Made by a program: the position numbers and the translations under genes. Under the pieces are notes generated by a model. It searched no databases. It was not told where the DNA came from and worked only from the letters and a program-made list of their open reading frames with translations. A stretch of DNA of 64,000 nt from Pararhodobacter zhoushanensis (lineage in GTDB: Bacteria; Pseudomonadota; Alphaproteobacteria; Rhodobacterales; Rhodobacteraceae): positions 186,001-250,000 of the forward strand of contig NZ_REEZ01000005.1 in NCBI RefSeq assembly GCF_003990445.1. Direction: 5' to 3'. Of the stretch, positions 7,976 through 16,228 are shown one piece after another. Within the stretch, counting starts at the first letter, position 1, and each line of letters starts with the position of its first letter.

Positions 7976-8844
7976 GCGCCGACCTGCCGCGCCAGCTTGC
8001 CCAGCGTCTGCAGCCCCAGCTCATGCGCGCCCATCGCCCTGGCCTGATCATAGTCGTCTTGCGAGGCCATCAGCATATCCAGCGTGACCCTGGTGCGCCC
8101 GCCCATCGCCTCGAACCGGGCCGAGGCATCGGCGTGTTTCGGCCCGTTCTCGCCCCAGTGCAGCGTGTAGTCGATGCGCGCCTGCGGGATGTGGCGGGTA
8201 TAGCGGTGGTGGTTGGGATAGACCGTGCCGTCAGGGCCGATCATGTCGAACACCCACTCGCCCCCCTCGCGCAGATCAATGCGCGTCGTGCGGCATGAGA
8301 ACCCGTCCGGCCCCCACCATTGCGGCAGTGCTTCGGGGTCCGTCCACGCGTCCCACAACAACGCCACCGGCGCGTCGATCACCCGCTCGATGCTCAGCAC
8401 CCGCTGCGCGACGGCGGTCAGGTTATCCAGCCCGGCCCCGAATCCCTGCTGATACCCGACGCCCATATCTTCGGCCAGAGAGGCCAGCTGAACCGTCAAC
8501 GTCAGCACGCAGCCGTCCCCCATGCCGCGCAGCTCGGCGGTGATCAGTGCGGTCGACAGCGTGGTGCCCTCCTGCGCGATCACCTCGCTGTTCACGCTCC
8601 GATGGCCGGGCTCCATCGCCAGCCAGCGGATATCGCAGCGGATGTCGGGCTGACCCTCAACCTTGCACAGCGAGACTTCCTCGCCGCCAACCCGCGCATC
8701 GGCGCTCAGATACTCGACCGTCACTGCCGGGTTGGGCGCGGACCATGCCGCCCGCGCCGCCGGGTCGGTCCACGCATGCCACACCGCGCCCGGCGAGGCG
8801 GCGATGTCGCGCTCGAACACCAGCGTATCGAACTGCGTGCTCAT
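7972..8844 (-). CDS. tandem AHSA1/START-like (SRPBCC) domain protein
   Basis: Two copies of the SRPBCC ligand-binding fold lie in one 290-residue chain. The first starts at FERDIAASPGAVWHAWTDP, the second at IERVIDAPVALLWDAWTDPEALPQWWGPDGF (about residue 150). These alpha/beta grip domains bind hydrophobic ligands, and members beside ArsR regulators are common but mostly uncharacterised. Its ATG overlaps the previous stop by 4 nt, so it is translationally coupled in the VOC-ArsR-AHSA1-AHSA1 operon. The stop overlaps the photolyase stop by 4 nt. Confidence 0.85.
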   Translation of the reverse strand: MSTQFDTLVFERDIAASPGAVWHAWTDPAARAAWSAPNPAVTVEYLSADARVGGEEVSLCKVEGQPDIRCDIRWLAMEPGHRSVNSEVIAQEGTTLSTALITAELRGMGDGCVLTLTVQLASLAEDMGVGYQQGFGAGLDNLTAVAQRVLSIERVIDAPVALLWDAWTDPEALPQWWGPDGFSCRTTRIDLREGGEWVFDMIGPDGTVYPNHHRYTRHIPQARIDYTLHWGENGPKHADASARFEAMGGRTRVTLDMLMASQDDYDQARAMGAHELGLQTLGKLARQVGA

Positions 8845-9314
8845 CGCGCCGCAAGCTCCTGCGCATAGGCTTCCAGCTGCGTGGCGACGGTGCCCCAGCC
8901 GCCATGGAAGCCCATGTCGGCGTGTTGCTTGGCGCTTTCGGGACTGCGGTGGCGGGCCACGGCGGTATAGGTCGTCTTGCCGTCGCCTGCGTCTTCAAAG
9001 GTGACGATGGCGGTCATGAAGGGTTCCGGGTTCGGCTTCCATCCTTCGGTGTAGGTATCGGTGAACACCAGCTTTTCGCCGGGGATCACCTCAAGATACA
9101 CGCCGTTGTTCTCCATCAGGTTGCCCTCGACCTCGAAGGTCGTGTTGCATTTGCCGCCGGGCCGCACGTCCAGCTCGCACGAGGCCACTGTGTGCGGCTT
9201 GGGCACGAACCACTGCGCCAGATGTTCGGGCGTGGTCCAGCATTCCCACAGGATCGCGCGGGGCGCGTTCAGGGTGCGGGTCAGGATCAGGTCGGTATCG
9301 GGATCAAATGTCAT
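8841..9314 (-). CDS. AHSA1/START-like (SRPBCC) domain protein
   Basis: This is a single-domain 157-residue SRPBCC protein. It opens with LTRTLNAPRAILWECWTTPEHLAQWFVPKP and has the usual EVIPGEKLVFTDTY strand and the C-terminal helix with H-A-D-M-G-F-H-G-G-W-G. It follows the ArsR gene with a 4-nt overlap and precedes the tandem paralogue with a 4-nt overlap. The family binds small hydrophobic molecules in a helix-capped pocket; the ligand is unknown. Confidence 0.87.
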   Translation of the reverse strand: MTFDPDTDLILTRTLNAPRAILWECWTTPEHLAQWFVPKPHTVASCELDVRPGGKCNTTFEVEGNLMENNGVYLEVIPGEKLVFTDTYTEGWKPNPEPFMTAIVTFEDAGDGKTTYTAVARHRSPESAKQHADMGFHGGWGTVATQLEAYAQELAAR

Positions 9315-9649
9315 TGTTGGCGTTCCTTCATCAATCGGGTCACGTAATCTTCCAGACGGTCAAGCCGCCCTTCCCAATGCGCGCGCTGCTCATCCAGCCA
9401 GCCGCGCACCGGGGTGAAGGCCTCGGGCACGATGGCGCAGGTGCGCACGCGGCCATCCTTGTGGCTGGCGATCAACCCGGCCTGCTCCAGCTTGCGCAGA
9501 TGCGCCATCAGGCTGGGCAAGGCCATGTCGAAGGGTTGCGCCAGATCGCTGACGCTGGCCGGACCGCGCGCCAGCTGCGACAGGATCGCGCGCCGGGTGG
9601 GATCGGCCAGCGCCTGAAATAACGCATCAAGCCGCGGTTCGGCGCTCAT
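9311..9649 (-). CDS. ArsR-family transcriptional repressor without metal-site cysteines
   Basis: The 112-residue winged-helix protein has LDALFQALADPTRRAILSQL and the recognition helix region ALPSLMAHLRKLEQAGLI. The single cysteine (RTCAIV) and lack of CxC motifs argue against metal sensing. This subgroup typically sits directly upstream of SRPBCC genes and represses its own operon, as here. The start overlaps the stop of a small upstream ORF (ATGA). Confidence 0.85.
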   Translation of the reverse strand: MSAEPRLDALFQALADPTRRAILSQLARGPASVSDLAQPFDMALPSLMAHLRKLEQAGLIASHKDGRVRTCAIVPEAFTPVRGWLDEQRAHWEGRLDRLEDYVTRLMKERQQ

Positions 9650-9786
9650 CGGGCCAGCCCGACTGCGGTGCCGCCGTAGGGTGGGGTTTCACCCCACCAT
9701 CCACGCCCATGGCCAACCATGTTGCGCCCGATGACCCCGTCGCCGTCCAGCGGCACCGTGACGCTTTGCCCGCGCAGCCGTGCCAT
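9646..9786 (-). CDS. possible 46-residue ORF carrying a palindromic repeat
   Basis: An ATG begins 1 nt after the VOC gene stop, and the TGA overlaps the ArsR ATG. The ORF (M-A-R-L-R-G-Q-S-V-T-V-P-L-D-G-D-G-V) is thus perfectly placed for translational coupling across the operon. Its second half (H-G-R-G-W-W-G-E-T-P-P-Y-G-G) is encoded by the GTAGG palindrome described at 9676-9698. No homologue is recognised; it may be a coupling device or chance. Confidence 0.3.
   Translation of the reverse strand: MARLRGQSVTVPLDGDGVIGRNMVGHGRGWWGETPPYGGTAVGLAR
9676..9698. repeat. GTAGG-headed palindromic element, copy A
   Basis: GTAG leads into an 8-bp perfect stem GGTGGGGT (9680-9687), a TTC loop and ACCCCACC (9691-9698). 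Copies B (44235) and C (45116) share the GTAGG head and TTC-type loop but have different, internally compensated stem sequences. This pattern resembles bacterial interspersed palindromic (REP-like) elements. Confidence 0.6.
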
Positions 9787-9787
9787 C

Positions 9788-10180
9788 TCAGGCCTCGGGG
9801 AAGTGGGTCAGTTCCCAGACGTGCCCGTCGGGGTCGGTGAACGCACGGAAGTACATGAAGCCATGGTCCTGCGGTTCGCCCTGCGCGGCGCCGCCCTCGG
9901 CAGCGGCGGTATCGCACAGGCGGTCCACCTCTTCGCGGGTCTCGCAGGTCAGGGCGATCAGCACCTCGCGGGCCTTGCTGGTATCGGCGACCTCGGCCTT
10001 GGCGAAGCCGCGGAATTTTTCATGCGTCAGCAGCATGGCGAACATCGTGTCCGAGAGCACCAGACAAGCGGCGGTCTCGTCGGTGTAATCGAGGTTGAAG
10101 TCGAACCCCAGCGCACGCCAGAACCCCATGGCTTTGGGCAGGTCGGCGACGGGTAGATTCACAAAGATCATCCGGGGCAT
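9788..10180 (-). CDS. VOC-family (glyoxalase/bleomycin-resistance-like) protein
   Basis: This is a 130-residue vicinal-oxygen-chelate fold protein. It has the paired beta-alpha-beta-beta-beta signature: MIFVNLPVADLPKAMGFWRALGF at the N-terminus and FMYFRAFTDPDGHVWELTHF at the C-terminus. Relatives close to SRPBCC/ArsR operons are of unknown substrate. ATG 10180 has a strong GGAGGA site upstream; a more distal start at 10240 would skip it. It heads the minus-strand operon that continues with ArsR and two AHSA1 genes. Confidence 0.82.
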   Translation of the reverse strand: MPRMIFVNLPVADLPKAMGFWRALGFDFNLDYTDETAACLVLSDTMFAMLLTHEKFRGFAKAEVADTSKAREVLIALTCETREEVDRLCDTAAAEGGAAQGEPQDHGFMYFRAFTDPDGHVWELTHFPEA

Positions 10181-10201
10181 GACGCGGCTCCTCCAATATC
10201 G

Positions 10202-10254
10202 CTTAGGAAAAAAGCTAACTATCAAAACCGAGTCGCGCAAGGAAAACTTAGGAA
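10202..10254. promoter_or_regulatory. candidate ArsR operator ahead of the VOC-ArsR-AHSA1 operon
   Basis: A dyad TTAG-N8-CTAA lies at 10203-10218, just upstream of the operon's first ribosome binding site. The octamer CTTAGGAA occurs twice as a direct repeat (10202-10209 and 10247-10254, start-to-start 45 nt). The arrangement fits autoregulation by the operon's own ArsR protein; assignment is by position only. Confidence 0.35.
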
Positions 10255-10301
10255 TGCGACTTACAATTATTTCTTGAAAATCATGTCGGGATTTGTCGGC
10301 G

Positions 10302-10331
10302 TTGCAGAGGGGAAAGCGTGTTGCCTATAGG
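10302..10331 (+). promoter_or_regulatory. possible glcB promoter
   Basis: TTGCAG (10302-10307) and TATAGG (10326-10331) are spaced by 18 nt and lie about 80 nt upstream of the malate synthase start. The match is moderate. Confidence 0.35.
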
Positions 10332-10411
10332 AAACTTTTTCCGATAACCTCAGCGAACGCACCGGGAGGCGGGCTTTGCGGCTCAGGCGCGACATCAAAA
10401 AAGAGGGTGGT

Positions 10412-12571
10412 ATGACACAGCGCATCGACAAGGCGGGTCTGAAGGTTGACCTGCAACTGGCGGATTTCATCGACGCGCAGGCACTGCCCGGCACCGGGAT
10501 CGAACCGGCGGCCTTCTGGCAGGCCTTCTCGACCCTCGTGCATGATCTGGCGCCGAAAAACCGCGCCCTGCTGGACAAGCGCGACAGCCTGCAGGCGCAG
10601 ATTGACGACTGGCACCGCAGCCACCGCGACGCGCCGCATGATGGCGAGGCCTACAAGGCTTTCCTGTCCGAGATCGGCTACCTGCTGCCCGAAGGCGGCG
10701 ATTTCCAGATCGAAACCCAGAACGTCGATCCTGAGATCGCCACCATCGCCGGCCCGCAGCTGGTCGTGCCGATCACCAACGCCCGCTATGCGCTCAACGC
10801 GGCGAATGCGCGCTGGGGCAGCCTGTATGACGCGCTCTATGGCACCGATGCGATGGGCGCGCTGCCGCCCAAGGGCGCGTACGAGCACGGCCACGGCGCA
10901 CGGGTCGTGGCGCGGGTGCGGGTGTTTCTGGACGAAGCGGTCCCGCTCGACGGCGCTTCCTGGACAGAAGTGACAGCCCTCGCTGTGCGCGACGGTCAAC
11001 TGGTGGTGACGGCGCGCGGCGAACGCGGGCTCAAGAACCCGGCGCAATTCGCCGGCTGGCTTGAGAATGACCTGTGTCCGCTGCAGGTCCTGCTGCGCTC
11101 GAACGGGTTGCTGATCGAGATCCTCGTCGATCCCACGACCGAGGTCGGACGCACCGACCGTGCCGGGATCTCGGATGTCTGGCTGGAAAGCGCGCTGACC
11201 GCGATCATGGATTGCGAGGATTCGGTCGCCTGCGTCGATGCCGAGGACAAGGTGCAGGCCTATGGCAACTGGCTGGGTCTGATGAAGGGCGATCTGGCCG
11301 AAGAGGTCACCAAGGGCGGCAAGAGCTTTACCCGCAAACTGAACCCAGATGCCGACTACAACGCCCCCGGCGGCGGTACACTCACCGTGAAGTGCCGCGC
11401 CCTGCTGTGGGTGCGCAATGTCGGCCACCTGATGACCAACCCGGCGATCCTGCTGCAAGACGGCTCGGAAATCCCCGAAGGCATCATGGACGCCATGATC
11501 ACCACGCTGATCGCCAAGCACGATCTGCAAAAGACATCGGGTGCGCGCAACTCGCTGCATGGCTCGATGTATGTGGTGAAGCCCAAGATGCACGGGCCGG
11601 AAGAAGCCGCTTTTGCCGTCGAGATCTTCGACCGGGTCGAGGCCGCGCTGGGCCTGCCCGCCAACACTGTCAAGTTGGGCATCATGGATGAGGAACGCCG
11701 CACCTCGGCCAACCTCAAGGAATGCATCCGCGCCGCCAAACAGCGCATCGCCTTCATCAACACCGGCTTTCTCGACCGCACCGGCGACGAGATCCACACC
11801 TCGATGGAGGCCGGGCCGTTCAGCCGCAAGGATTTCATTAAGCGCAAGACCTGGATCAACGCGTATGAGGATCGCAACGTCGACATCGGGCTGGAATGCG
11901 GGCTGAGCGGCAAGGCGCAGATCGGCAAGGGCATGTGGGCCGCGCCCGATCTGATGGCCGCGATGCTGGACCAGAAGATCGCGCATCCGCGCGCCGGGGC
12001 GAATACGGCGTGGGTGCCCAGCCCCACCGCCGCCACGCTGCACGCGCTGCATTACCACAAGGTCGACGTGTTCGCGGTGCAGAAGAAACTGGCCGGCGGC
12101 GGGCGGCGCGCGCATTTGGATGCGTTGCTGGAGATCCCGCTGGCCACCTATCGCAAATGGTCGCCCGCGCAGATCATGGCCGAGGTCGAGAACAACGCCC
12201 AGGGCATCCTTGGCTATGTGGTGCGCTGGATCGATCAGGGCGTCGGCTGTTCCAAGGTGCCCGACATTCATGACGTCGGCCTGATGGAAGACCGCGCGAC
12301 CTGCCGGATTTCGTCGCAGCATATCGCCAACTGGCTGCACCACGGCGTTGTCAGCGAGGCGGACGCTCTGGACGCGATGAAGCGCATGGCGGCGGTGGTT
12401 GACCGCCAGAACGCCGACGATCCGCTCTACACGCCGATGGCGCCGGGGTTTGAAACCATCGCCTTTCAGGCCGCCTGTGATCTGGTGTTCAAGGGCCGCG
12501 TCCAGCCCTCGGGCTATACCGAGCCGGTGCTGCACGCCCGCCGCCTGCAACTCAAGGCAGCGCGGAACTGA
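10412..12571 (+). CDS. glcB: malate synthase G
   Basis: This enzyme condenses glyoxylate with acetyl-CoA to malate in glyoxylate and glycolate use. The 719-residue length is that of the monomeric G isoform rather than the shorter A form. Typical segments are [80 protein letters not shown] (broken here for length) and [16 protein letters not shown] chose ATG 10412, which follows GAGGG. The next gene encodes GlcG, as in many glycolate loci, and a strong terminator ends glcB. Confidence 0.96.
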   Translation: MTQRIDKAGLKVDLQLADFIDAQALPGTGIEPAAFWQAFSTLVHDLAPKNRALLDKRDSLQAQIDDWHRSHRDAPHDGEAYKAFLSEIGYLLPEGGDFQIETQNVDPEIATIAGPQLVVPITNARYALNAANARWGSLYDALYGTDAMGALPPKGAYEHGHGARVVARVRVFLDEAVPLDGASWTEVTALAVRDGQLVVTARGERGLKNPAQFAGWLENDLCPLQVLLRSNGLLIEILVDPTTEVGRTDRAGISDVWLESALTAIMDCEDSVACVDAEDKVQAYGNWLGLMKGDLAEEVTKGGKSFTRKLNPDADYNAPGGGTLTVKCRALLWVRNVGHLMTNPAILLQDGSEIPEGIMDAMITTLIAKHDLQKTSGARNSLHGSMYVVKPKMHGPEEAAFAVEIFDRVEAALGLPANTVKLGIMDEERRTSANLKECIRAAKQRIAFINTGFLDRTGDEIHTSMEAGPFSRKDFIKRKTWINAYEDRNVDIGLECGLSGKAQIGKGMWAAPDLMAAMLDQKIAHPRAGANTAWVPSPTAATLHALHYHKVDVFAVQKKLAGGGRRAHLDALLEIPLATYRKWSPAQIMAEVENNAQGILGYVVRWIDQGVGCSKVPDIHDVGLMEDRATCRISSQHIANWLHHGVVSEADALDAMKRMAAVVDRQNADDPLYTPMAPGFETIAFQAACDLVFKGRVQPSGYTEPVLHARRLQLKAARN

Positions 12572-12577
12572 GACAAC

Positions 12578-12606
12578 AGGGCGGCCCCGAAACGGGCCGC
12601 CCTTTG
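12578..12606 (+). terminator. rho-independent terminator after glcB
   Basis: GGGCGGCCC (12579-12587) and GGGCCGCCC (12594-12602) form a 9-bp stem with a short loop and a following TTT. Confidence 0.7.
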
Positions 12607-12687
12607 CGTTCCGGCCCCGCGTAAAGATCGGCTTTGCGAGACGGCGCGCGGGACGGTATCAGAGGGCTTGTTTTGAAAGGACGGCCC

Positions 12688-13113
12688 ATGACCCTGACCC
12701 TCGACCAAGCCCGCACCATCATCGCCGCTGCCCGCGCCCTTGGTCGCGAAAAGGACATGAAACCGCTGTCCGTCGTCGTGTTGGATGCGGGCGGTCAGGT
12801 TCTGGCGTTCGAGCGCGAAGACGGCGCGCCGGTGGGCCGCTTCGCGCTCGCGCAGGGCAAGGCGTATGGCGCGATCATGGTCGGTGTGCCCAGCCGCCAA
12901 CTGGGCGTCATGGCCGCCGAACGCCCGCATTTCGTCGCTTCGCTCAGCACGCTCTATGATGGCAAGGTGGTTCCCGCCGCCGGTGGTGTGCTGCTGCGCA
13001 ACGCCGAGGGCGCGATTGTCGGCGCGGTTGGCGTGACTGGCGATACCTCGGACAATGACGCCGACGCGGGCATCGCCGGGGCCGAGGCCGCCGGGCTGGT
13101 CGGACAGGGCTAA
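12688..13113 (+). CDS. glcG: GlcG/HbpS-family heme-binding-type protein
   Basis: This 141-residue protein covers the GlcG/HbpS (DUF336) domain: LTLDQARTIIAAARALGRE, the PLSVVVLDAGGQVLAFERED strand pair, and VPAAGGVLLRNAEGAIVGAVGVTGDTSDND. The family forms octamers, and some members bind heme; its role beside malate synthase is not established. ATG 12688 has AAAGGA upstream. It ends 9 nt before the DedA fusion gene. No signal peptide is present, so it is probably cytoplasmic. Confidence 0.85.
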   Translation: MTLTLDQARTIIAAARALGREKDMKPLSVVVLDAGGQVLAFEREDGAPVGRFALAQGKAYGAIMVGVPSRQLGVMAAERPHFVASLSTLYDGKVVPAAGGVLLRNAEGAIVGAVGVTGDTSDNDADAGIAGAEAAGLVGQG

Positions 13114-13122
13114 GTCCACCCG

Positions 13123-15180
13123 ATGTTCGGACTCGACCAGATCCTGCCCTCGCTGGCGTCGCTGGGCATGGCAACCTACTGGATCATCGGCGCGGCCGCG
13201 ATGCTCGAGGCGTGGTTTGTCACCGGCGTCTTCGTCCCCGGCTCGCTGATCGTCGATGCTGGCGGGATCCTTGCGCAGCAGGGCGTGATCGATCTGTTCG
13301 ATCTGGGCTGGTTCGTTGCCGCCGGCGCGCTGATCGGGGCCGAGCTGGGCTACTGGACCGGCCGTTTGGCCAAGCGGGGGCTTCGCGGGCGATTGGCCGG
13401 GTCCAAGGCCTATGCCCGGGCCGAGGCGCTTTTCCAGCGTCACGGCGGGCTGGCGCTGGTCATCGGGCGGTTTCTGGGGCCGGTCTCGGGCTTGGTGCCG
13501 ATGGTTGCCGCGCTGTCGGGCATGCCGCACCGGCGTTTCCTGATGTGGTCCGCGATTGCCGCCGTGCCCTATGCCGCCGGGCATCTGGCGCTGGGCTACG
13601 TGCTGGGCGACACGATGACCCGGCTGGGGCCGCTGGCGACGCGGGTCGCGCTGGTGGTGGTGGCCGTGCTGCTGGCGCTCGCCGCGCTGATCTGGCTGGT
13701 GATGCGCGCGATCCGGCTTTTTCCCTTCGTGCGCTCGGTCGCGCAATCGGTGCTGCGCGCGCTGGCCGGGAACCCGCAGGTGCAGGCGCTGCAAGCCCGC
13801 TTTCCGCGCACCAACGCGCTGCTGGCGCGGCGTCTGGACAGCGGGCGGTTCGCCGGTCTGCCGCTGACGCTGCTGGGTGTGGTCTTTGTCTATATCTTCG
13901 CCGTCTGGGTCGGGTCCGTTGCCGACTGGCTGACCGCCGCACCGATCCTTGCCATCGACACCCGCCTGTCCAATCTGGCGCATTCGTTCTGGAGTCCGGG
14001 CATTCTGCGCGTGGTGATGCATGTCACCGCGCTGGGTGACAGCCGGGTGGTGACGGCGCTTACCGCGGCGCTGTCGCTCTGGCTGGTGCTCAAGGGGCGG
14101 CGCGGGCTGGCGCTGGGGCTGGTCGTGGCCGTGCTCGGTAACGCGCTGTCGGTGAGCATTCTCAAGCGGGTCTTTGACCGCCCGCGCCCCGAGTTCGCCT
14201 ATTTCCTTGAGACCTCCAGCAGCTTCCCGTCAGGCCACGCCGCCATCTCGGTCGCCTTCTGGGGCACCGCCTGTTACGCGCTCTGGCGCATCCGGCGCCT
14301 GCCGTTGCTGCCCGCGACGCTGGCCGCCGTGCTGCTCGCCTTTACCATCGGCGCCAGCCGCGTCTATCTGGCCGAGCATTTCGTCAGCGACGTGTTCAAC
14401 GGCTGGCTGGTCGGCGCGCTGTGGCTGGTCGTCGGCGTCGCCATCGCCGAATGGCGGCTCGAGGCACAGCCAGACCCTTCGCCCGCACCGGTCGGGGCGC
14501 TGCGCCTGCTGGCACTCAGCGCCAGCGTGGCGCTGGTGGTCACCGCCGGGTGGGTCGTCGTCTTCTACGACAAGGCGCTGGGCATCCCGTGGAGCGCCCC
14601 TGCCGACGTCACCCTGACCGACCTTGCCGCTCTGCCCGCCGCCCCCGGCTTCACCGCGCAGACCGAGACACTGCTGGGCAGGCGACTCGGCCCGGTCAAC
14701 GTGATCCTGCTGGCCGACGATGAAGCTGCCGTCGCCACCGCGCTGACCAATGCCGGATGGGTCGCCGCGCAGCGCCCCGCCGCGACGATGCTGCTGCGCG
14801 AGGCCTGGGTGTCATGGCGCGGTGCCGATGACCCCATCGCCCCGGTCACGCCTGATTTCTGGGACGGTCAGCCTAACGATATGGCCTATGAAAAGCCGAT
14901 CGCAGACAGCGCCGCCCGCCCGCATCTGCGGCTCTGGCGCAGCGCGTATCTGGGGCCGGACGGCCAGCGGGTCTATGTCGGCGCAGCGTCGCTGGATATC
15001 GGCGTCTCGGACACTCGCCCGGACCCGGATGCGCAACGCGACCTGCTGGTCGCCGACCTGATCGCCGCCGGCGCGCAACCCGCCGCCAGCATCGCCACCG
15101 GCACCGGGCGCAGCGGCACCACCCTTGCGGGCGCAAGCTGGGCAACCGATGGTCAGGCGGCTGTTGTCATCCTTCCGTAA
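13123..15180 (+). CDS. DedA - PAP2 phosphatase - LssY_C fusion protein
   Basis: This 685-residue protein has three modules. Residues 1-185 are DedA/SNARE-associated-like (EAWFVTGVFVPGSLIVDAGG, RFLGPVSGLVPMVAALSGM). Residues 245-450 are a membrane PAP2 phosphatase with all three motifs: K-R-V-F-D-R-P-R-P (348-356), S-S-F-P-S-G-H (about 367-373) and S-R-V-Y-L-A-E-H-F-V-S-D (about 413-424). The last 180 residues form a soluble LssY_C-like domain after a final helix. It probably moves or dephosphorylates undecaprenyl/phosphatidyl lipids at the outer face of the inner membrane. LssY-type proteins are linked to type I secretion loci, but none is adjacent. Confidence 0.87.
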   Translation: MFGLDQILPSLASLGMATYWIIGAAAMLEAWFVTGVFVPGSLIVDAGGILAQQGVIDLFDLGWFVAAGALIGAELGYWTGRLAKRGLRGRLAGSKAYARAEALFQRHGGLALVIGRFLGPVSGLVPMVAALSGMPHRRFLMWSAIAAVPYAAGHLALGYVLGDTMTRLGPLATRVALVVVAVLLALAALIWLVMRAIRLFPFVRSVAQSVLRALAGNPQVQALQARFPRTNALLARRLDSGRFAGLPLTLLGVVFVYIFAVWVGSVADWLTAAPILAIDTRLSNLAHSFWSPGILRVVMHVTALGDSRVVTALTAALSLWLVLKGRRGLALGLVVAVLGNALSVSILKRVFDRPRPEFAYFLETSSSFPSGHAAISVAFWGTACYALWRIRRLPLLPATLAAVLLAFTIGASRVYLAEHFVSDVFNGWLVGALWLVVGVAIAEWRLEAQPDPSPAPVGALRLLALSASVALVVTAGWVVVFYDKALGIPWSAPADVTLTDLAALPAAPGFTAQTETLLGRRLGPVNVILLADDEAAVATALTNAGWVAAQRPAATMLLREAWVSWRGADDPIAPVTPDFWDGQPNDMAYEKPIADSAARPHLRLWRSAYLGPDGQRVYVGAASLDIGVSDTRPDPDAQRDLLVADLIAAGAQPAASIATGTGRSGTTLAGASWATDGQAAVVILP

Positions 15181-15246
15181 CACCCCTTTTCTTTGCAGCT
15201 GCAGCAGACTAGGTTTCCCTCATCACAGACGTCGCAAGGTCAAGCC

Positions 15247-16008
15247 ATGCCGCGAAAGCGTCCTGTTGTCGGGATTATCGGCAATACCGCCCTCTTGAAC
15301 GAGACCTACCAGGTTCACGCCGGGGGCACGATGAACACCGAAGCCGTGGCCGAGGTCGCCGAGGCGATCCCGATGCTGATCCCGGCCGATCCGCGCTTTG
15401 TCTCGGTCGAGGAGCTGCTTGAAACCTGCGACGGTTTCCTGCTGACCGGCGGGCGGCCCAACGTCCACCCCGAGGAATACGGCGAGGCTGAAACCCCCGC
15501 CCACGGCACCTTTGACCGCTGCCGGGATGCGATCACCCTGCCGCTGGTGCGCGCCTGCGTCGAGCGCGGGCAGCCGTTCTTTGGCGTCTGCCGTGGTTTT
15601 CAGGAGGTCAACGTAGCGATGGGCGGTTCGCTATACCCCGAGATTCGCGATCTGCCGGGCCGCATGAATCACCGCATGCCCCCTGATGGGACGCTTGAGG
15701 AAAAATTTGCCCTGCGCCACATCGTGACCCTGACCGAGGGCGGGCCGTTCCACAAACTGCTCGGCGCGACCGAGGTGATGACCAACACCCTGCACGGGCA
15801 GGGGATCAAGACCCCCGGCGCGCGCATCGTCATCGACGGCTACGCCCCCGACGGCACGCCCGAGGCGATCTATGTCAAGGACGCGCCCGGCTTCACCCTG
15901 TCGGTGCAATGGCACCCCGAATACAACGCTGCCGGTGATCCTGTGTCCCGTCCGCTCTTCGCCGCCTTTGGTGAGGCCCTGCGCGAATGGGCCAGCGTCA
16001 ACGCCTGA
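15247..16008 (+). CDS. gamma-glutamyl-gamma-aminobutyrate hydrolase-like (class I amidotransferase fold)
   Basis: The 253-residue C26-peptidase/PuuD-like protein has the nucleophile elbow F-G-V-C-R-G with Cys115 and the His223/Glu225 pair in Q-W-H-P-E. The loops DGFLLTGGRPNVHPEEYGE and NTLHGQGIK are typical of enzymes that cleave gamma-glutamyl amides in polyamine catabolism. No other put genes are nearby (the ureohydrolase at 52.2 kb is remote), so the substrate is uncertain. ATG 15247 follows AAGG and gives the standard N-terminus (P-V-V-G-I-I-G-N). A perfect bidirectional terminator follows. Confidence 0.82.
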   Translation: MPRKRPVVGIIGNTALLNETYQVHAGGTMNTEAVAEVAEAIPMLIPADPRFVSVEELLETCDGFLLTGGRPNVHPEEYGEAETPAHGTFDRCRDAITLPLVRACVERGQPFFGVCRGFQEVNVAMGGSLYPEIRDLPGRMNHRMPPDGTLEEKFALRHIVTLTEGGPFHKLLGATEVMTNTLHGQGIKTPGARIVIDGYAPDGTPEAIYVKDAPGFTLSVQWHPEYNAAGDPVSRPLFAAFGEALREWASVNA

Positions 16009-16031
16009 CACCGCCTTTTTCGGTTTTTTGC

Positions 16032-16065
16032 AAAAGCCCCGGTTCTTGATTGAACCGGGGCTTTT
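16032..16065 (+). terminator. strong terminator after the C26 hydrolase
   Basis: A perfect 14-bp stem runs from AAAAGCCCCGGTTC (16032-16045) to GAACCGGGGCTTTT (16052-16065) with a 6-nt loop. A T run on one strand and an A run on the other suit termination from either side. Confidence 0.85.
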
Positions 16066-16120
16066 GCTGGCGCGACTGACATCTGAACGCCCGCAAAGGG
16101 CCAGCCATCAGAGGGTCACC

Positions 16121-16207
16121 ATGGACAAGCTTCTCGTTCTCATCGCCGGTCTGCTCGGCGCGTTCTTCGCTCTGCTTCCCGCCACCGCGCCCGCGCTCGG
16201 GCTGTGA
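16121..16207 (+). CDS. 28-residue membrane microprotein
   Basis: The ORF M-D-K-L-L-V-L-I-A-G-L-L-G-A-F-F-A-L-L-P continues to A-T-A-P-A-L-G-L-stop. It is a single hydrophobic helix with a short charged start, like a lone signal-anchor. GAGGG lies just before the ATG. It ends 21 nt before the META-domain gene, so the two probably share a transcript. No family is recognised. It may be a small membrane peptide or a leader. Confidence 0.5.
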   Translation: MDKLLVLIAGLLGAFFALLPATAPALGL

Positions 16208-16228
16208 CCCCGCAACAGGAGAGACCTC

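Noticed and set aside
10325-12550. Long minus-strand frame of 741 codons opposite glcB
   Set aside because: It is an antisense shadow of a GC-rich gene; its translation is low-complexity His/Arg/Gly-rich and matches no family, while glcB matches along its full length.
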